Positions 16,790-25,319 of a stretch of DNA of 64,000 bases are shown here, piece by piece. The stretch lies in contig NZ_JPWI01000018.1 of the NCBI RefSeq assembly GCF_003326795.1, positions 1 through 64,000 of the forward strand. The letters are read 5' to 3'. The DNA is from Thalassospira profundimaris. GTDB lineage: Bacteria > Pseudomonadota > Alphaproteobacteria > Rhodospirillales > Thalassospiraceae. Below the pieces are notes generated by a model. That model was not told the DNA's origin, searched no databases, and worked only from the letters and a program-made list of their open reading frames with translations. Numbering within the stretch: the stretch's first letter is position 1; each line of letters starts with the position of its first letter. A program made the position numbers and the translations under genes.

Positions 16790-17674
16790 ATGAAAAGCTA
16801 CGTTCTGACAGTCACCTGTGACTCCCAGCGCGGGGTTGTTGCCGCCATTTCAACCTATCTGGCGGAACAGGGTTGCAACATTACCGACAGTTCCCAGTTC
16901 GACGATATGGAGACCGGCCTGTTCTTTATGCGGGTTGCGTTTGTCAGCGAAGAAGGCGTGGATCAGGAAACCCTGTCACGTGGCTTTGATGGTCCGGCAA
17001 CCCAGTTTGGCATGAATTACCAGTTCCACGACAGTGCCGAGAAGATGAAGGTTCTTCTGATGGTGTCGCGGTTTGGCCATTGCCTGAATGACCTTTTATA
17101 TCGCTGGAAGATCGGGGCCTTGCCGATTGATATCGTCGGTGTGGTTTCAAACCACTTTGATTACCAGAAAGTGGTGGTCAATCACGACATCCCGTTCCAC
17201 CACATTCCGGTGACCAAGGACAACAAGCCCGAAGCCGAGAAAAAGCTTCTTGATGTGGTTGCCAGCAGCGAGGTCGAACTGATTGTTCTGGCCCGCTATA
17301 TGCAGGTTCTTTCCGATAATCTTTGCAAGAAAATGAGCGGCAAGATCATCAATATCCACCATTCCTTCCTGCCAAGCTTCAAGGGGGCCAATCCCTATCG
17401 TCAGGCCTATGAGCGCGGCGTGAAACTGATCGGGGCGACGGCGCATTATGTGACCGCCGATCTTGATGAAGGCCCGATCATTGAACAGGACATTGCGCGT
17501 ATCACCCACGCCCAGAATTCGGCCGATTATGTTTCAATCGGGCGTGATGTTGAAAGTCAGGTTCTTGCGCGTGCGGTCCACGCCCACATTCACCACCGAT
17601 CCTTTATCAACGGCAATCGCACGATTGTCTTCCCGCCGAGCCCGGGAAGCTATGCGTCCGAACGCATGGGGTAA
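16790..17674 (+). CDS. purU: Formyltetrahydrofolate deformylase
   Basis: A 294-residue cytoplasmic enzyme that hydrolyses 10-formyl-THF to formate and THF. An N-terminal ACT domain (1-80, YVLTVTCDSQRGVVAAIS) precedes a formyltransferase domain (about 85-285). That domain contains the IINIHHSFLPSFKGANPY and GATAHYVTADLDEGPIIEQ motifs with the conserved His and Asp. Following gmaS and facing away from nucleotide genes, it probably serves C1 dissimilation from methylated amines, recycling THF. Formate would then go to the fds enzyme encoded at 44-50 kb. Confidence 0.95.
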   Translation: MKSYVLTVTCDSQRGVVAAISTYLAEQGCNITDSSQFDDMETGLFFMRVAFVSEEGVDQETLSRGFDGPATQFGMNYQFHDSAEKMKVLLMVSRFGHCLNDLLYRWKIGALPIDIVGVVSNHFDYQKVVVNHDIPFHHIPVTKDNKPEAEKKLLDVVASSEVELIVLARYMQVLSDNLCKKMSGKIINIHHSFLPSFKGANPYRQAYERGVKLIGATAHYVTADLDEGPIIEQDIARITHAQNSADYVSIGRDVESQVLARAVHAHIHHRSFINGNRTIVFPPSPGSYASERMG

Positions 17675-17711
17675 GCTGCATCCCCTGTGCCCAAAGTCCC
17701 GATATCATCGC

Positions 17712-17748
17712 AAAACGCCCCGGACTTTATGGAAGCCAGGGCGTTTTT
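17712..17748. terminator. Bidirectional terminator between purU and the histidine kinase gene
   Basis: A 9-bp stem AAAACGCCC / GGGCGTTTT (17712-17720 and 17739-17747) has A and T runs on its outer sides, so it can end both convergent transcripts. Confidence 0.85.
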
Positions 17749-17775
17749 GTTTGGATCATTGAGGCTTGCTTCTGA

Positions 17776-19155
17776 TCAGGCTTCTGCTTCGCGCAACTGA
17801 TAGGGCAGCAAAATCACCACCAGAAGCCCGCCCTCGTCGCGGTTGAGGATTTTGATATCGCCGCCGTGGGCGCGAATGGCGCGCTGGGCGATCGAAAGGC
17901 CAAGGCCGAACCCACCGCCCGAAGCGTTTGATTGCCCACGCACAAAGGGTTCAAACAGATCATCCAGTTTGTCGCCTTCGAGACCTGGGCCTTCATCGCT
18001 GATTTCGACACGAAATTGATGTTGACCGGTATCATCCACGGCAGTGATTTTAACAACCTGCCCTTCGTTTGAATGCCGCAGGGCATTGCGCACAACGTTT
18101 TCAAAGGCGCGGCGTAACAGTTCGGGGCTTCCCATCAGAACCGGAACATCCCCGTGAAGGGTCGTTTGCCGCGCCCCGAAATCGGTATCGACGATGATAC
18201 CGGTTGCCTCGGCCTCGAACCGGGCGTCGGCGACAACACGTCCAAGCAAGTGATCCAGATCGATCCATGACTGATGCTGGGTGGCACCACTTTCGACCCG
18301 CGACAGGGTTAAAAGCTCGCCCACCAGTTCATCAAGGCGCACGGCTTCCTTTTCAATCCGGTCAAGCGAGGTTGCACTTTTGGCCGATGACTGGCGCGCC
18401 AGTCCAACGGCAAGCTGCATGCGCGCCAGCGGCGATCGCAATTCATGGGATACGTCATTTAACAACCTATCACGTGCGGCGACCAGGCGCTGCAACCGTT
18501 CGGCCATCACATCAAAATCGCGCGCCAGATCGGCAATTTCATCGCGCCGCCGCCCGATGGTTTTGCCCAGACGACAATTAAGGTTTCCACGTGACAGTTC
18601 TTCAAAACCGGTGCTGATTTTCAGGATGGGGCGCGTCAAATACCAAGCAAGAACCGCACTAAAGACAAGGGCCCCGATCGCGCCCAAAACAATCAACGGA
18701 TTTGGAATTTTCCAGCGCGACCGTTCAGGCATTTCGGTAATAACATCGCTGACATCAAAAATCAGACGAACACTTTCCCCTGCCGGACCGGTCACCATTT
18801 GCTCGAACGCCTGATGTTCTTTTAATGCGTCCAGCCATTCTGGCGAATTGTCTACGGGCAGAATGCGCATCACCGGTTTTCTTTTGATGGCAGTGTCACC
18901 CGTTTCAATGATCAGGCGGTCCCGTTCGGATTTCGGCCAATGGGAGATCGTTTTTTCCAGTGCCTCGACACCACCGTCTTTTACCACCGCGGCTGCGGTT
19001 TCAAGATATCCCGGCGCAGTCCGTTTAAGATAGCCGATGTGATAAGGCTCGGGCGGGCCACCATAGAGTTGCAAGAGCGACCAGACCCCTATCGAGATCG
19101 CAACAAAGGTCACGACAAACCCGATCAGGATTTTCCAGAACAGGCGACTTTTCAT
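17776..19155 (-). CDS. CpxA-like sensor histidine kinase
   Basis: A 459-residue inner-membrane kinase. Two membrane helices (about 9-30 and 153-173) flank a 120-residue periplasmic sensor. A HAMP linker (174-226) and the HisKA domain follow, with the phospho-acceptor H237 in NDVSHELRSPLARMQ. The ATPase domain has N-box VVRNALRHS, G1 SDEGPGLEGD and G2 GGGFGLGLSIA. It is translationally coupled to the upstream response regulator gene by a 4-bp overlap. The pair is divergent from macA-macB-outer membrane factor genes, so it probably reports envelope stress or a toxic compound and controls that pump. Confidence 0.9.
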   Translation of the reverse strand: MKSRLFWKILIGFVVTFVAISIGVWSLLQLYGGPPEPYHIGYLKRTAPGYLETAAAVVKDGGVEALEKTISHWPKSERDRLIIETGDTAIKRKPVMRILPVDNSPEWLDALKEHQAFEQMVTGPAGESVRLIFDVSDVITEMPERSRWKIPNPLIVLGAIGALVFSAVLAWYLTRPILKISTGFEELSRGNLNCRLGKTIGRRRDEIADLARDFDVMAERLQRLVAARDRLLNDVSHELRSPLARMQLAVGLARQSSAKSATSLDRIEKEAVRLDELVGELLTLSRVESGATQHQSWIDLDHLLGRVVADARFEAEATGIIVDTDFGARQTTLHGDVPVLMGSPELLRRAFENVVRNALRHSNEGQVVKITAVDDTGQHQFRVEISDEGPGLEGDKLDDLFEPFVRGQSNASGGGFGLGLSIAQRAIRAHGGDIKILNRDEGGLLVVILLPYQLREAEA

Positions 19156-19862
19156 ATGTCCTGCCTTAAACGATAGCCAAAGCCTCGCACGGTTTCGATC
19201 AACCCTACATCGCCGCTGACCGATTGCAGCTTCTGGCGCAGGTTGCTCATATGCACATCAATGGAACGATCATAAACTTCGCGCGGACGACCAAGCACCT
19301 TGCGCGAAAGTTCATCTTTGGAAAGTGCGCGTTCGCCTGCGCGCATCAGAACTTCTAGCAAGTTGAATTCCGACACTGTCAGATCAAGAACAGTGCCGTT
19401 ATGGGTTGCCACCCGGCTTGTGGTTTTGAGTTTCAACTTGCCAAGATCAAGTTCATCGGACGGACTGTCATCCGCCCGTTTTGAGCCATTGGCAATCACC
19501 GGTTCTGCACGACGTAACACCGCCCGGATACGCGCAACCAATTCGCGTGGATAATAGGGCTTGGGGATATAATCATCCGCCCCCAACTCAAGGCCGATCA
19601 CCCGATCTACGTCATCGCCCTTGGCGGTCAACATGATCACGGGCATACGACTTTTGACACGCAATTCGCGCAACACATCAATCCCGCTCATGCCCGGCAT
19701 CATGATATCAAGCAAAATCGCGGCATACTCACCCTGAAGTGCGCGCGCCAGTCCTTCCCTGCCGTTATAGGCCTGGGAAACTTCAAAGCCCTCGCCTTCA
19801 AGATATTCGGCAAGCATGGCGCCAAGTTCCGCGTCATCATCAACAAGCAATATTCGGGTCAA
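19152..19862 (-). CDS. CpxR-like response regulator, OmpR family
   Basis: A 236-residue regulator with an N-terminal receiver (phospho-acceptor D52 in AAILLDIMMPG, lysine in DDYIPKPYYPRELVARI). A C-terminal winged helix follows (DLTVSEFNLLEVL, DRSIDVHMSNLRQKL, IETVRGFGYRL). The LGADDYIPKP and VLGRPREVYDRSIDVH segments resemble CpxR. The only plausible start is a TTG at 19862; the next in-frame ATG would remove part of the receiver. It precedes and overlaps its kinase gene, and is divergent from the efflux operon. Confidence 0.9.
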   Translation of the reverse strand: MTRILLVDDDAELGAMLAEYLEGEGFEVSQAYNGREGLARALQGEYAAILLDIMMPGMSGIDVLRELRVKSRMPVIMLTAKGDDVDRVIGLELGADDYIPKPYYPRELVARIRAVLRRAEPVIANGSKRADDSPSDELDLGKLKLKTTSRVATHNGTVLDLTVSEFNLLEVLMRAGERALSKDELSRKVLGRPREVYDRSIDVHMSNLRQKLQSVSGDVGLIETVRGFGYRLRQDI

Positions 19863-19976
19863 TCGTTTGCGTCTTTCTTACGCGCCGGAAAATCAGGGCG
19901 CCTTTGATCAAGGTTTTCGAATTTGATGATGCATTCTACTGATGAATGCGCCCGATAAAAGGGGCCCAAGCCCAAC

Positions 19977-19996
19977 TTTACACATTCCTTACACAT
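19977..19996. promoter_or_regulatory. Putative CpxR-type box in the divergent regulator-efflux region
   Basis: The direct repeat TTACACAT occurs twice (19978-19985 and 19989-19996). On the opposite strand this reads GTAAG-N6-GTAAA, close to the GTAAA-N5-GTAAA box of E. coli CpxR. It sits about 115 bp from both divergent starts. The rest of the 19863-20099 gap shows no other clear element. Confidence 0.5.
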
Positions 19997-20099
19997 CATT
20001 TGCGTCCCCCTCACCCTCAAGCACGGATCAGCTTGTTATCTGTCTTTCATCAGGAATGCGCATGTCGCGCCACTGATCAATTTCAGGAACGAGTGCCCG

Positions 20100-21290
20100 A
20101 TGAGAAGAACCGGAAAACGCATCCGCTATACCATAATCACGATTGCAGCCCTTGCATGTACCGCTTGGGGACTACAAGCCTATCTATTCCCCAGCAATGC
20201 AGAAACCAACCTCATTACCGCCAAGCCCCGGATTGGCACGATTGAGGACACGGTTCTTGCCGCAGGCACGGTTAGCGCATCGAAACTTGTAAGTGTCGGC
20301 GCACAGGTTTCCGGGCAGATCAGGGTCCTTCATGTGGAACTTGGTGATCAGATCACTGAAGGCGACCTGATTGCTGAAATCGATCCATCGACGCAGGAAA
20401 ACGACCTGCGCGAGGCCGAGGCATCTCTTGCCAATATCAAAGCCCAGCTTGCCGCACAGCAGGCCACATTAAAGCAGGCCGAACTGGATTTTGCCCGGCA
20501 AAAGAAAATGCGCGCCCTTGATGCGTCCCCGCAGGAGGATTTTGATGCAGCCGAGGCGACCCTTGCCATTGCCAAGGCCGATATCGATGCCCTGAATGCC
20601 CAGATAACACAGGCAGAAATTGCGGTTGATACAGCGCGTATTGACCTTGGCTATACCAAGATTACCGCCCCCATGGACGGAACCGTCGTCGCCCTGCCCG
20701 TCAAGGAAGGCCAGACCGTCAACGCATCCCAGTCCGCGCCGACCATTATTAAACTGGCCAAGCTTGATACGGTCACCATCAAGGCCGAAGTTTCCGAAGC
20801 TGACATCATTCACATCAACAAGGGACTTCCGGTCACCTTTACGGTTCTGGGAGATTCCAACACCGTCTATCAAAGCACCCTTCGCGCCATCGAACCTGCC
20901 CCGACCGCGATTGAGGATGATGACGAAAACACCGATGACGAGGCGGTCTATTACAACGCCCTGTTTGACGTTGCCAACCCTGACCATCTGTTGCGGTTAT
21001 GGATGACCGCCGAGGTTAGCATCATTCTGAATAAATCGGAAAACGCCCTGATCGTGCCATCTGCTGCCCTGTCGGGTCCTGCCGCAGATGGCAGCTATTT
21101 TCTTGATGTTATTAATAAGGACGGGCACCCCGAACCCCGAACGGTCTCGGTTGGTCTTAACACCAACGTCAATGCCGAAATCATTGATGGAGTCACCGTC
21201 GAAGATGAAATCGTCATTGGCAAGGCAAGCGGTGCGGATGTGACCAGCGCGTCACCGGTACGCCGTAATCCCCAGAGCGGGATGTTCTGA
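20100..21290 (+). CDS. macA: MacA-type periplasmic adaptor (membrane fusion protein)
   Basis: A 396-residue HlyD/RND-type adaptor that links the MacB ATPase to the outer-membrane channel. An N-terminal membrane anchor (about 10-30) is followed by a split lipoyl domain ([32 protein letters not shown]), an alpha-helical hairpin (about 100-185) and a beta-barrel region. The [20 protein letters not shown] and [12 protein letters not shown] segments match MacA. An acidic insert ([10 protein letters not shown]) lies near residue 275. It is the first gene of the operon; macB starts 2 bp after its stop. Confidence 0.92.
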   Translation: MRRTGKRIRYTIITIAALACTAWGLQAYLFPSNAETNLITAKPRIGTIEDTVLAAGTVSASKLVSVGAQVSGQIRVLHVELGDQITEGDLIAEIDPSTQENDLREAEASLANIKAQLAAQQATLKQAELDFARQKKMRALDASPQEDFDAAEATLAIAKADIDALNAQITQAEIAVDTARIDLGYTKITAPMDGTVVALPVKEGQTVNASQSAPTIIKLAKLDTVTIKAEVSEADIIHINKGLPVTFTVLGDSNTVYQSTLRAIEPAPTAIEDDDENTDDEAVYYNALFDVANPDHLLRLWMTAEVSIILNKSENALIVPSAALSGPAADGSYFLDVINKDGHPEPRTVSVGLNTNVNAEIIDGVTVEDEIVIGKASGADVTSASPVRRNPQSGMF

Positions 21291-21292
21291 TC

Positions 21293-23290
21293 ATGCGTGA
21301 TGACAACATTACCAATGGCAATCAATCCATGACAACTGCACCACTGATCGAAATCCGCAATCTGTGGCGGCATTATCCGGCCGGCGATGCACAGATCGCC
21401 GTACTTAAAGGTATTGATCTGACAATTGAGCGCGGCGAGATGGTTGCGATCATTGGTGCGTCGGGATCAGGAAAATCGACCTTGATGAATATCCTTGGAT
21501 GTCTGGATCGTCCAACGGAGGGCCAATACCGCGTCAATGGTCGCCTAACTGGCGAACTGGAACCCGATGAACTAGCGGCCCTGCGCCGAGAATATTTCGG
21601 ATTTATCTTTCAGCGCTATCACCTGCTTTCGGATTTGACAGCCCTTGGCAATGTGGAAGTTCCCGCGATCTATGCCGGGGTAGATGCCGAAGAACGCGCG
21701 CAACGCGCAACCGATATCCTGACCCGTGTGGGCTTGGGCGAACGCATTCACCACCGCCCAAGTCAGCTTTCAGGCGGACAACAGCAACGAGTAAGTATTG
21801 CGCGTGCGCTCATGAATGGCGGCGAAGTCATTCTGGCCGATGAACCGACCGGTGCACTTGACAGCACAAGCGGAAAGCAGACCCTTGATCTGTTGCGCGA
21901 TCTTCATCGCGACGGCCATACCATCATTCTGGTCACCCACGATCATGATGTGGCAGCCCATGCAGAGCGCATCATTGAAATCCGTGATGGTGAAATCATC
22001 CGCGATGAACGCATTACCACCAAGGCAGAAACCAAACCCGGCAGCCCGGTCATTGAAGCTGTTGGTGCAAAGAAATATTTGTTCCGCGCACAGCTAAGCC
22101 GGTTTGGCGAAGCTTTCAGGATGTCGTTGATCTCGATGAATGCCCATCGCTTGCGTACATTTCTGACCATGCTTGGCATCATTATCGGCATCGCGTCGGT
22201 TGTGTCGGTGGTTGCCCTTGGCACCGGATCACAGGAACGCATTCTGTCGGACATCAGCAGTATCGGTACCAGCACGATTGACATCAATCGCGGCAAGGAT
22301 TTCGGTGATCGCGACGCCGATCAGATCAGAACCCTGTCCGCGGGAGACGCCGAAGTTCTATCCAGTCAGTATTATGTCGACAGCGTCACGCCACAGGTTT
22401 CAAGCACGGTTGCCCTACGGTATCGCAATATCGAGGTCAATGCCAACGTCACTGGGGTTGGAACCGACTACTACCGGGTGCGCGGATATGAAATTGCCGA
22501 TGGCATTTGGTTTGATGAGACCGCGATCAATAAGCGCGCCCAAGTAGCCATCATAGATGACAATACGGTCCAGAAACTTTTTCCCAAGGGTGAAGACGTG
22601 ATGGGTGAAGTCATTCTTCTGGGGTCGGTGCCGGTTCAGATCATTGGTGTTACAGCACCCAAAACCAGCACATTTGGCAATCAGGACACCTTGAATATTT
22701 GGGTGCCGCACAGCACGGCTTTGACACGTATTCTTGGTCAAACATATCTGAGCAGCATAACGGTGCGTGTTGCAGACAATGTCGAACCGGCCATTGCCGA
22801 AAAGCAGATCATTGATCTTTTGACCGAGCGCCATGGCACCAAGGACTTCTTTACCACTAACAGCGACAGCATCCGCCAGACGGTGGAAAAAACCACAAGC
22901 ACCATGACGCTTCTGATTTCATCGATTGCAGTGATCTCGCTAATCGTCGGTGGCATTGGCGTGATGAATATCATGCTGGTTTCCGTTACCGAACGTACAG
23001 GTGAAATCGGGGTCCGCATGGCAGTGGGCGCACGCCAAAGTGACATCCTGCGCCAGTTCCTGATCGAAGCGGTGCTGGTCTGCATTCTTGGTGGGGGGCT
23101 CGGTGTTCTGACCGCACTTGGCATTGGTGAACTGTTTGATCTGATCGGAAGCAGTTTTTCGATGGTCTATTCGCCCACTTCCATTATCGGTGCCTTTGCA
23201 TGCGCAACATTGATTGGCGTCACATTCGGCTTCTTGCCTGCTCGCAATGCGGCCCGACTTGATCCTGTCGATGCGTTATCGCGCGACTAA
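21293..23290 (+). CDS. macB: MacB-type ABC transporter, fused ATPase and permease
   Basis: A 665-residue inner-membrane protein that works as a mechanotransmission pump for macrolides, peptides or lipoproteins. The N-terminal ATPase has Walker [10 protein letters not shown], signature [15 protein letters not shown] and Walker [13 protein letters not shown]. Then come a first membrane helix (about 285-310), a periplasmic domain and three C-terminal helices with the FtsX motif ([26 protein letters not shown]). The ATG at 21293 gives 2-bp spacing from macA; an internal ATG at 21329 is the alternative start. It forms an operon with macA and the outer-membrane factor. Confidence 0.95.
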   Translation: MRDDNITNGNQSMTTAPLIEIRNLWRHYPAGDAQIAVLKGIDLTIERGEMVAIIGASGSGKSTLMNILGCLDRPTEGQYRVNGRLTGELEPDELAALRREYFGFIFQRYHLLSDLTALGNVEVPAIYAGVDAEERAQRATDILTRVGLGERIHHRPSQLSGGQQQRVSIARALMNGGEVILADEPTGALDSTSGKQTLDLLRDLHRDGHTIILVTHDHDVAAHAERIIEIRDGEIIRDERITTKAETKPGSPVIEAVGAKKYLFRAQLSRFGEAFRMSLISMNAHRLRTFLTMLGIIIGIASVVSVVALGTGSQERILSDISSIGTSTIDINRGKDFGDRDADQIRTLSAGDAEVLSSQYYVDSVTPQVSSTVALRYRNIEVNANVTGVGTDYYRVRGYEIADGIWFDETAINKRAQVAIIDDNTVQKLFPKGEDVMGEVILLGSVPVQIIGVTAPKTSTFGNQDTLNIWVPHSTALTRILGQTYLSSITVRVADNVEPAIAEKQIIDLLTERHGTKDFFTTNSDSIRQTVEKTTSTMTLLISSIAVISLIVGGIGVMNIMLVSVTERTGEIGVRMAVGARQSDILRQFLIEAVLVCILGGGLGVLTALGIGELFDLIGSSFSMVYSPTSIIGAFACATLIGVTFGFLPARNAARLDPVDALSRD

Positions 23291-23305
23291 GAAAGAACAA
23301 TCATC

Positions 23306-24772
23306 ATGAAAAACATTCTGAAAACCGGAACGATCCTTTCCATACTGGTTCTGGCCGGTTGTTCGAGCCTGACCGAGGTTACTTATAATCGGCCCGATAT
23401 GCTGATGCCTGATCAGTGGAATGTCGCGGACGTCGCAGCCACAAACACCAATGAGGGTATACATCCCGATGCAGCTACACGGACCGATATCCTGGCACAG
23501 ACCGGTTGGTGGAAGAATTTTGATGATACCCAGCTCAATGAGCTGATTGCTAAGGCACTTGAAACCAATAACGACCTTGCGGCGGCTACGATCAAAGTGC
23601 GTCAGGCACAATTGACGGCTGGACTGGCCGAAGATGCACTTTATCCCAATCTATCGACGGAAGGGGATGCATCAACATCGCGCCAGTTTGACAGCGAAGA
23701 CAATCGCAGCAATGGCGACATCACCCGAAACTATGGCCTTGATGCCGGGATCAGCTATGAGCTTGATCTGTGGGGCAAGCTTGGTCACGACTATGACGCG
23801 GCAAAGTGGGAAGCACTTGCTACTATTGAAGATCGCGAAAGCACCGCTCTTTCATTGATCGGGACCACCGCGACCCTTTACTGGCAGGCAGTTTATTATC
23901 AGCAACGCCTTGATATCGCGCAGGCCAGCATTGATTACGCCCAGCAGACATTTGATCTGGTAGATGTGCAATATGCGTCAGGCTCGACATCGTCGCTGGA
24001 AGTCAACGAGGCGCGAAGCAACCTTGAAAGCCAGCGCGCGGCCTATAGCGTGATTGAACAAAACCTGACCGAAACCAAGAATGCGCTCTCGATTCTGTTT
24101 AATCAGCCACCGTCCGATATCCAGATTACTCGCAAAACACTTCCGGCTGGAATACTGCCCTCTATCCCGGAAGGTTTGCCATCTGAATTGCTTGAACGTC
24201 GGCCCGATGTGCGGGCAGCGGAAATGCGCCTGCGCGAAAGTGTCGAAGAACTAAATTCAGTAAAAACAAGTTTGCTTCCAACCATCAGCCTGACCGGCAC
24301 ATTGGGATCAAGCAGTGATCAACTCCAGAATCTTTTATCCAATCCGATTGGCACCCTTGGCGCGAGTCTGGCTTTGCCATTCCTGAACTGGAATGAAGGA
24401 CAATTGAACATCAATGTATCCGAGGCCGAATATGAACAGGCCATCACCGAATTCCGCCAGACCACCTATCAGGCAATGGCGGATGTGGAAAATGCTCTGT
24501 CTGCGCGCACCAATTATGACCGTCGCGCCGAACGCCTTGAAGCCGCCCTTGAGGCATCACGCAATGCCGAGAGCATCTATGAAACCCGGTTCCGGGCCGG
24601 TGCCGTTGGAATGCAGGACTGGCTTGATGCTCAGGAAAACCGCCGCACCACCGAGGAAACCTTGCTGGAAAACCAGCTTGATCGCATCACCAATCTGATC
24701 ACGCTTTATCAAGCACTTGGCGGTGATACGACAACAATCCCCGAGCCATCTGATCCGTCCACTTCGGCCTGA
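23306..24772 (+). CDS. Outer-membrane efflux lipoprotein, TolC/NodT family
   Basis: A 488-residue outer-membrane channel. The signal peptide ends in a lipobox (VLAGC, Cys19), so the mature protein is lipid-anchored as in the NodT/CusC branch. Two OEP repeats are visible, with conserved segments ISYELDLWGKLGHDYDAA, RRPDVRAAEMRLRES and FRAGAVGMQDWLDAQENRR. It completes a MacA-MacB-OMF tripartite pump, 15 bp downstream of macB. Confidence 0.92.
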   Translation: MKNILKTGTILSILVLAGCSSLTEVTYNRPDMLMPDQWNVADVAATNTNEGIHPDAATRTDILAQTGWWKNFDDTQLNELIAKALETNNDLAAATIKVRQAQLTAGLAEDALYPNLSTEGDASTSRQFDSEDNRSNGDITRNYGLDAGISYELDLWGKLGHDYDAAKWEALATIEDRESTALSLIGTTATLYWQAVYYQQRLDIAQASIDYAQQTFDLVDVQYASGSTSSLEVNEARSNLESQRAAYSVIEQNLTETKNALSILFNQPPSDIQITRKTLPAGILPSIPEGLPSELLERRPDVRAAEMRLRESVEELNSVKTSLLPTISLTGTLGSSSDQLQNLLSNPIGTLGASLALPFLNWNEGQLNINVSEAEYEQAITEFRQTTYQAMADVENALSARTNYDRRAERLEAALEASRNAESIYETRFRAGAVGMQDWLDAQENRRTTEETLLENQLDRITNLITLYQALGGDTTTIPEPSDPSTSA

Positions 24773-24797
24773 TTACCCATTATCGAAAGGTCACAAC

Positions 24798-25319
24798 ATG
24801 CCTTTGTTCAAGCACGAAAAAGCTCCGTTCCTCGGACGAGTGCTGATGATAGCTGGTGGCGGACTGTGTTTTGCGGCCCTTGTTATGACGGTTCGAGAGT
24901 CGAACCTGCTTTCCACAAGCGAGGTTACCTTTGATCGTGGTCCACAAAAGATTTCAACGCCAGGACTTGATTGCACGGCGGTCAACTGCGCGTGGGACGA
25001 TGCCGCGCGCAGCATTTCCAATCGCATCAAGGACGTTACTTGCCGCGATATCACATTGCCGGGCTTCCATCCGCCGCATCCGCCCTTCGAACAGTTCGGC
25101 CCGTTCCTTCATATCCCGCGGATCGGCAGCACGTTCTTCGCCTTTCAGGAAGGCCACCGGATCAAGCCAGTCGAGTTTCAGGGTCGTCAGGTTAAGACGC
25201 AACACATCCCCGTCACGCAAATATCCGATCCCGCCACCGGCAAAGGCTTCGGGCACCATATGGCCGATACAGGCCCCCTTGGTCACCCCGGAATAGCGCC
25301 CGTCGGTGATCAGCATTGA
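24798..25319 (+). CDS. Possible small membrane protein after the efflux operon, 3' end antisense to the dehydratase gene
   Basis: The ORF begins MPLFKHEKAPFLGRVLMIAG behind GAAAGGTC, 25 bp after the outer-membrane factor. Residues 13-33 form one hydrophobic helix. Only the first 52 codons (to about 24954) are free of other coding sequence; the rest runs opposite the conserved C-terminus of the dehydratase gene, so that tail is unlikely to be native. The simplest explanations are a fourth gene of the efflux operon that lost its original 3' end by rearrangement, or a chance ORF. I recognise no family. Confidence 0.3.
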   Translation: MPLFKHEKAPFLGRVLMIAGGGLCFAALVMTVRESNLLSTSEVTFDRGPQKISTPGLDCTAVNCAWDDAARSISNRIKDVTCRDITLPGFHPPHPPFEQFGPFLHIPRIGSTFFAFQEGHRIKPVEFQGRQVKTQHIPVTQISDPATGKGFGHHMADTGPLGHPGIAPVGDQH

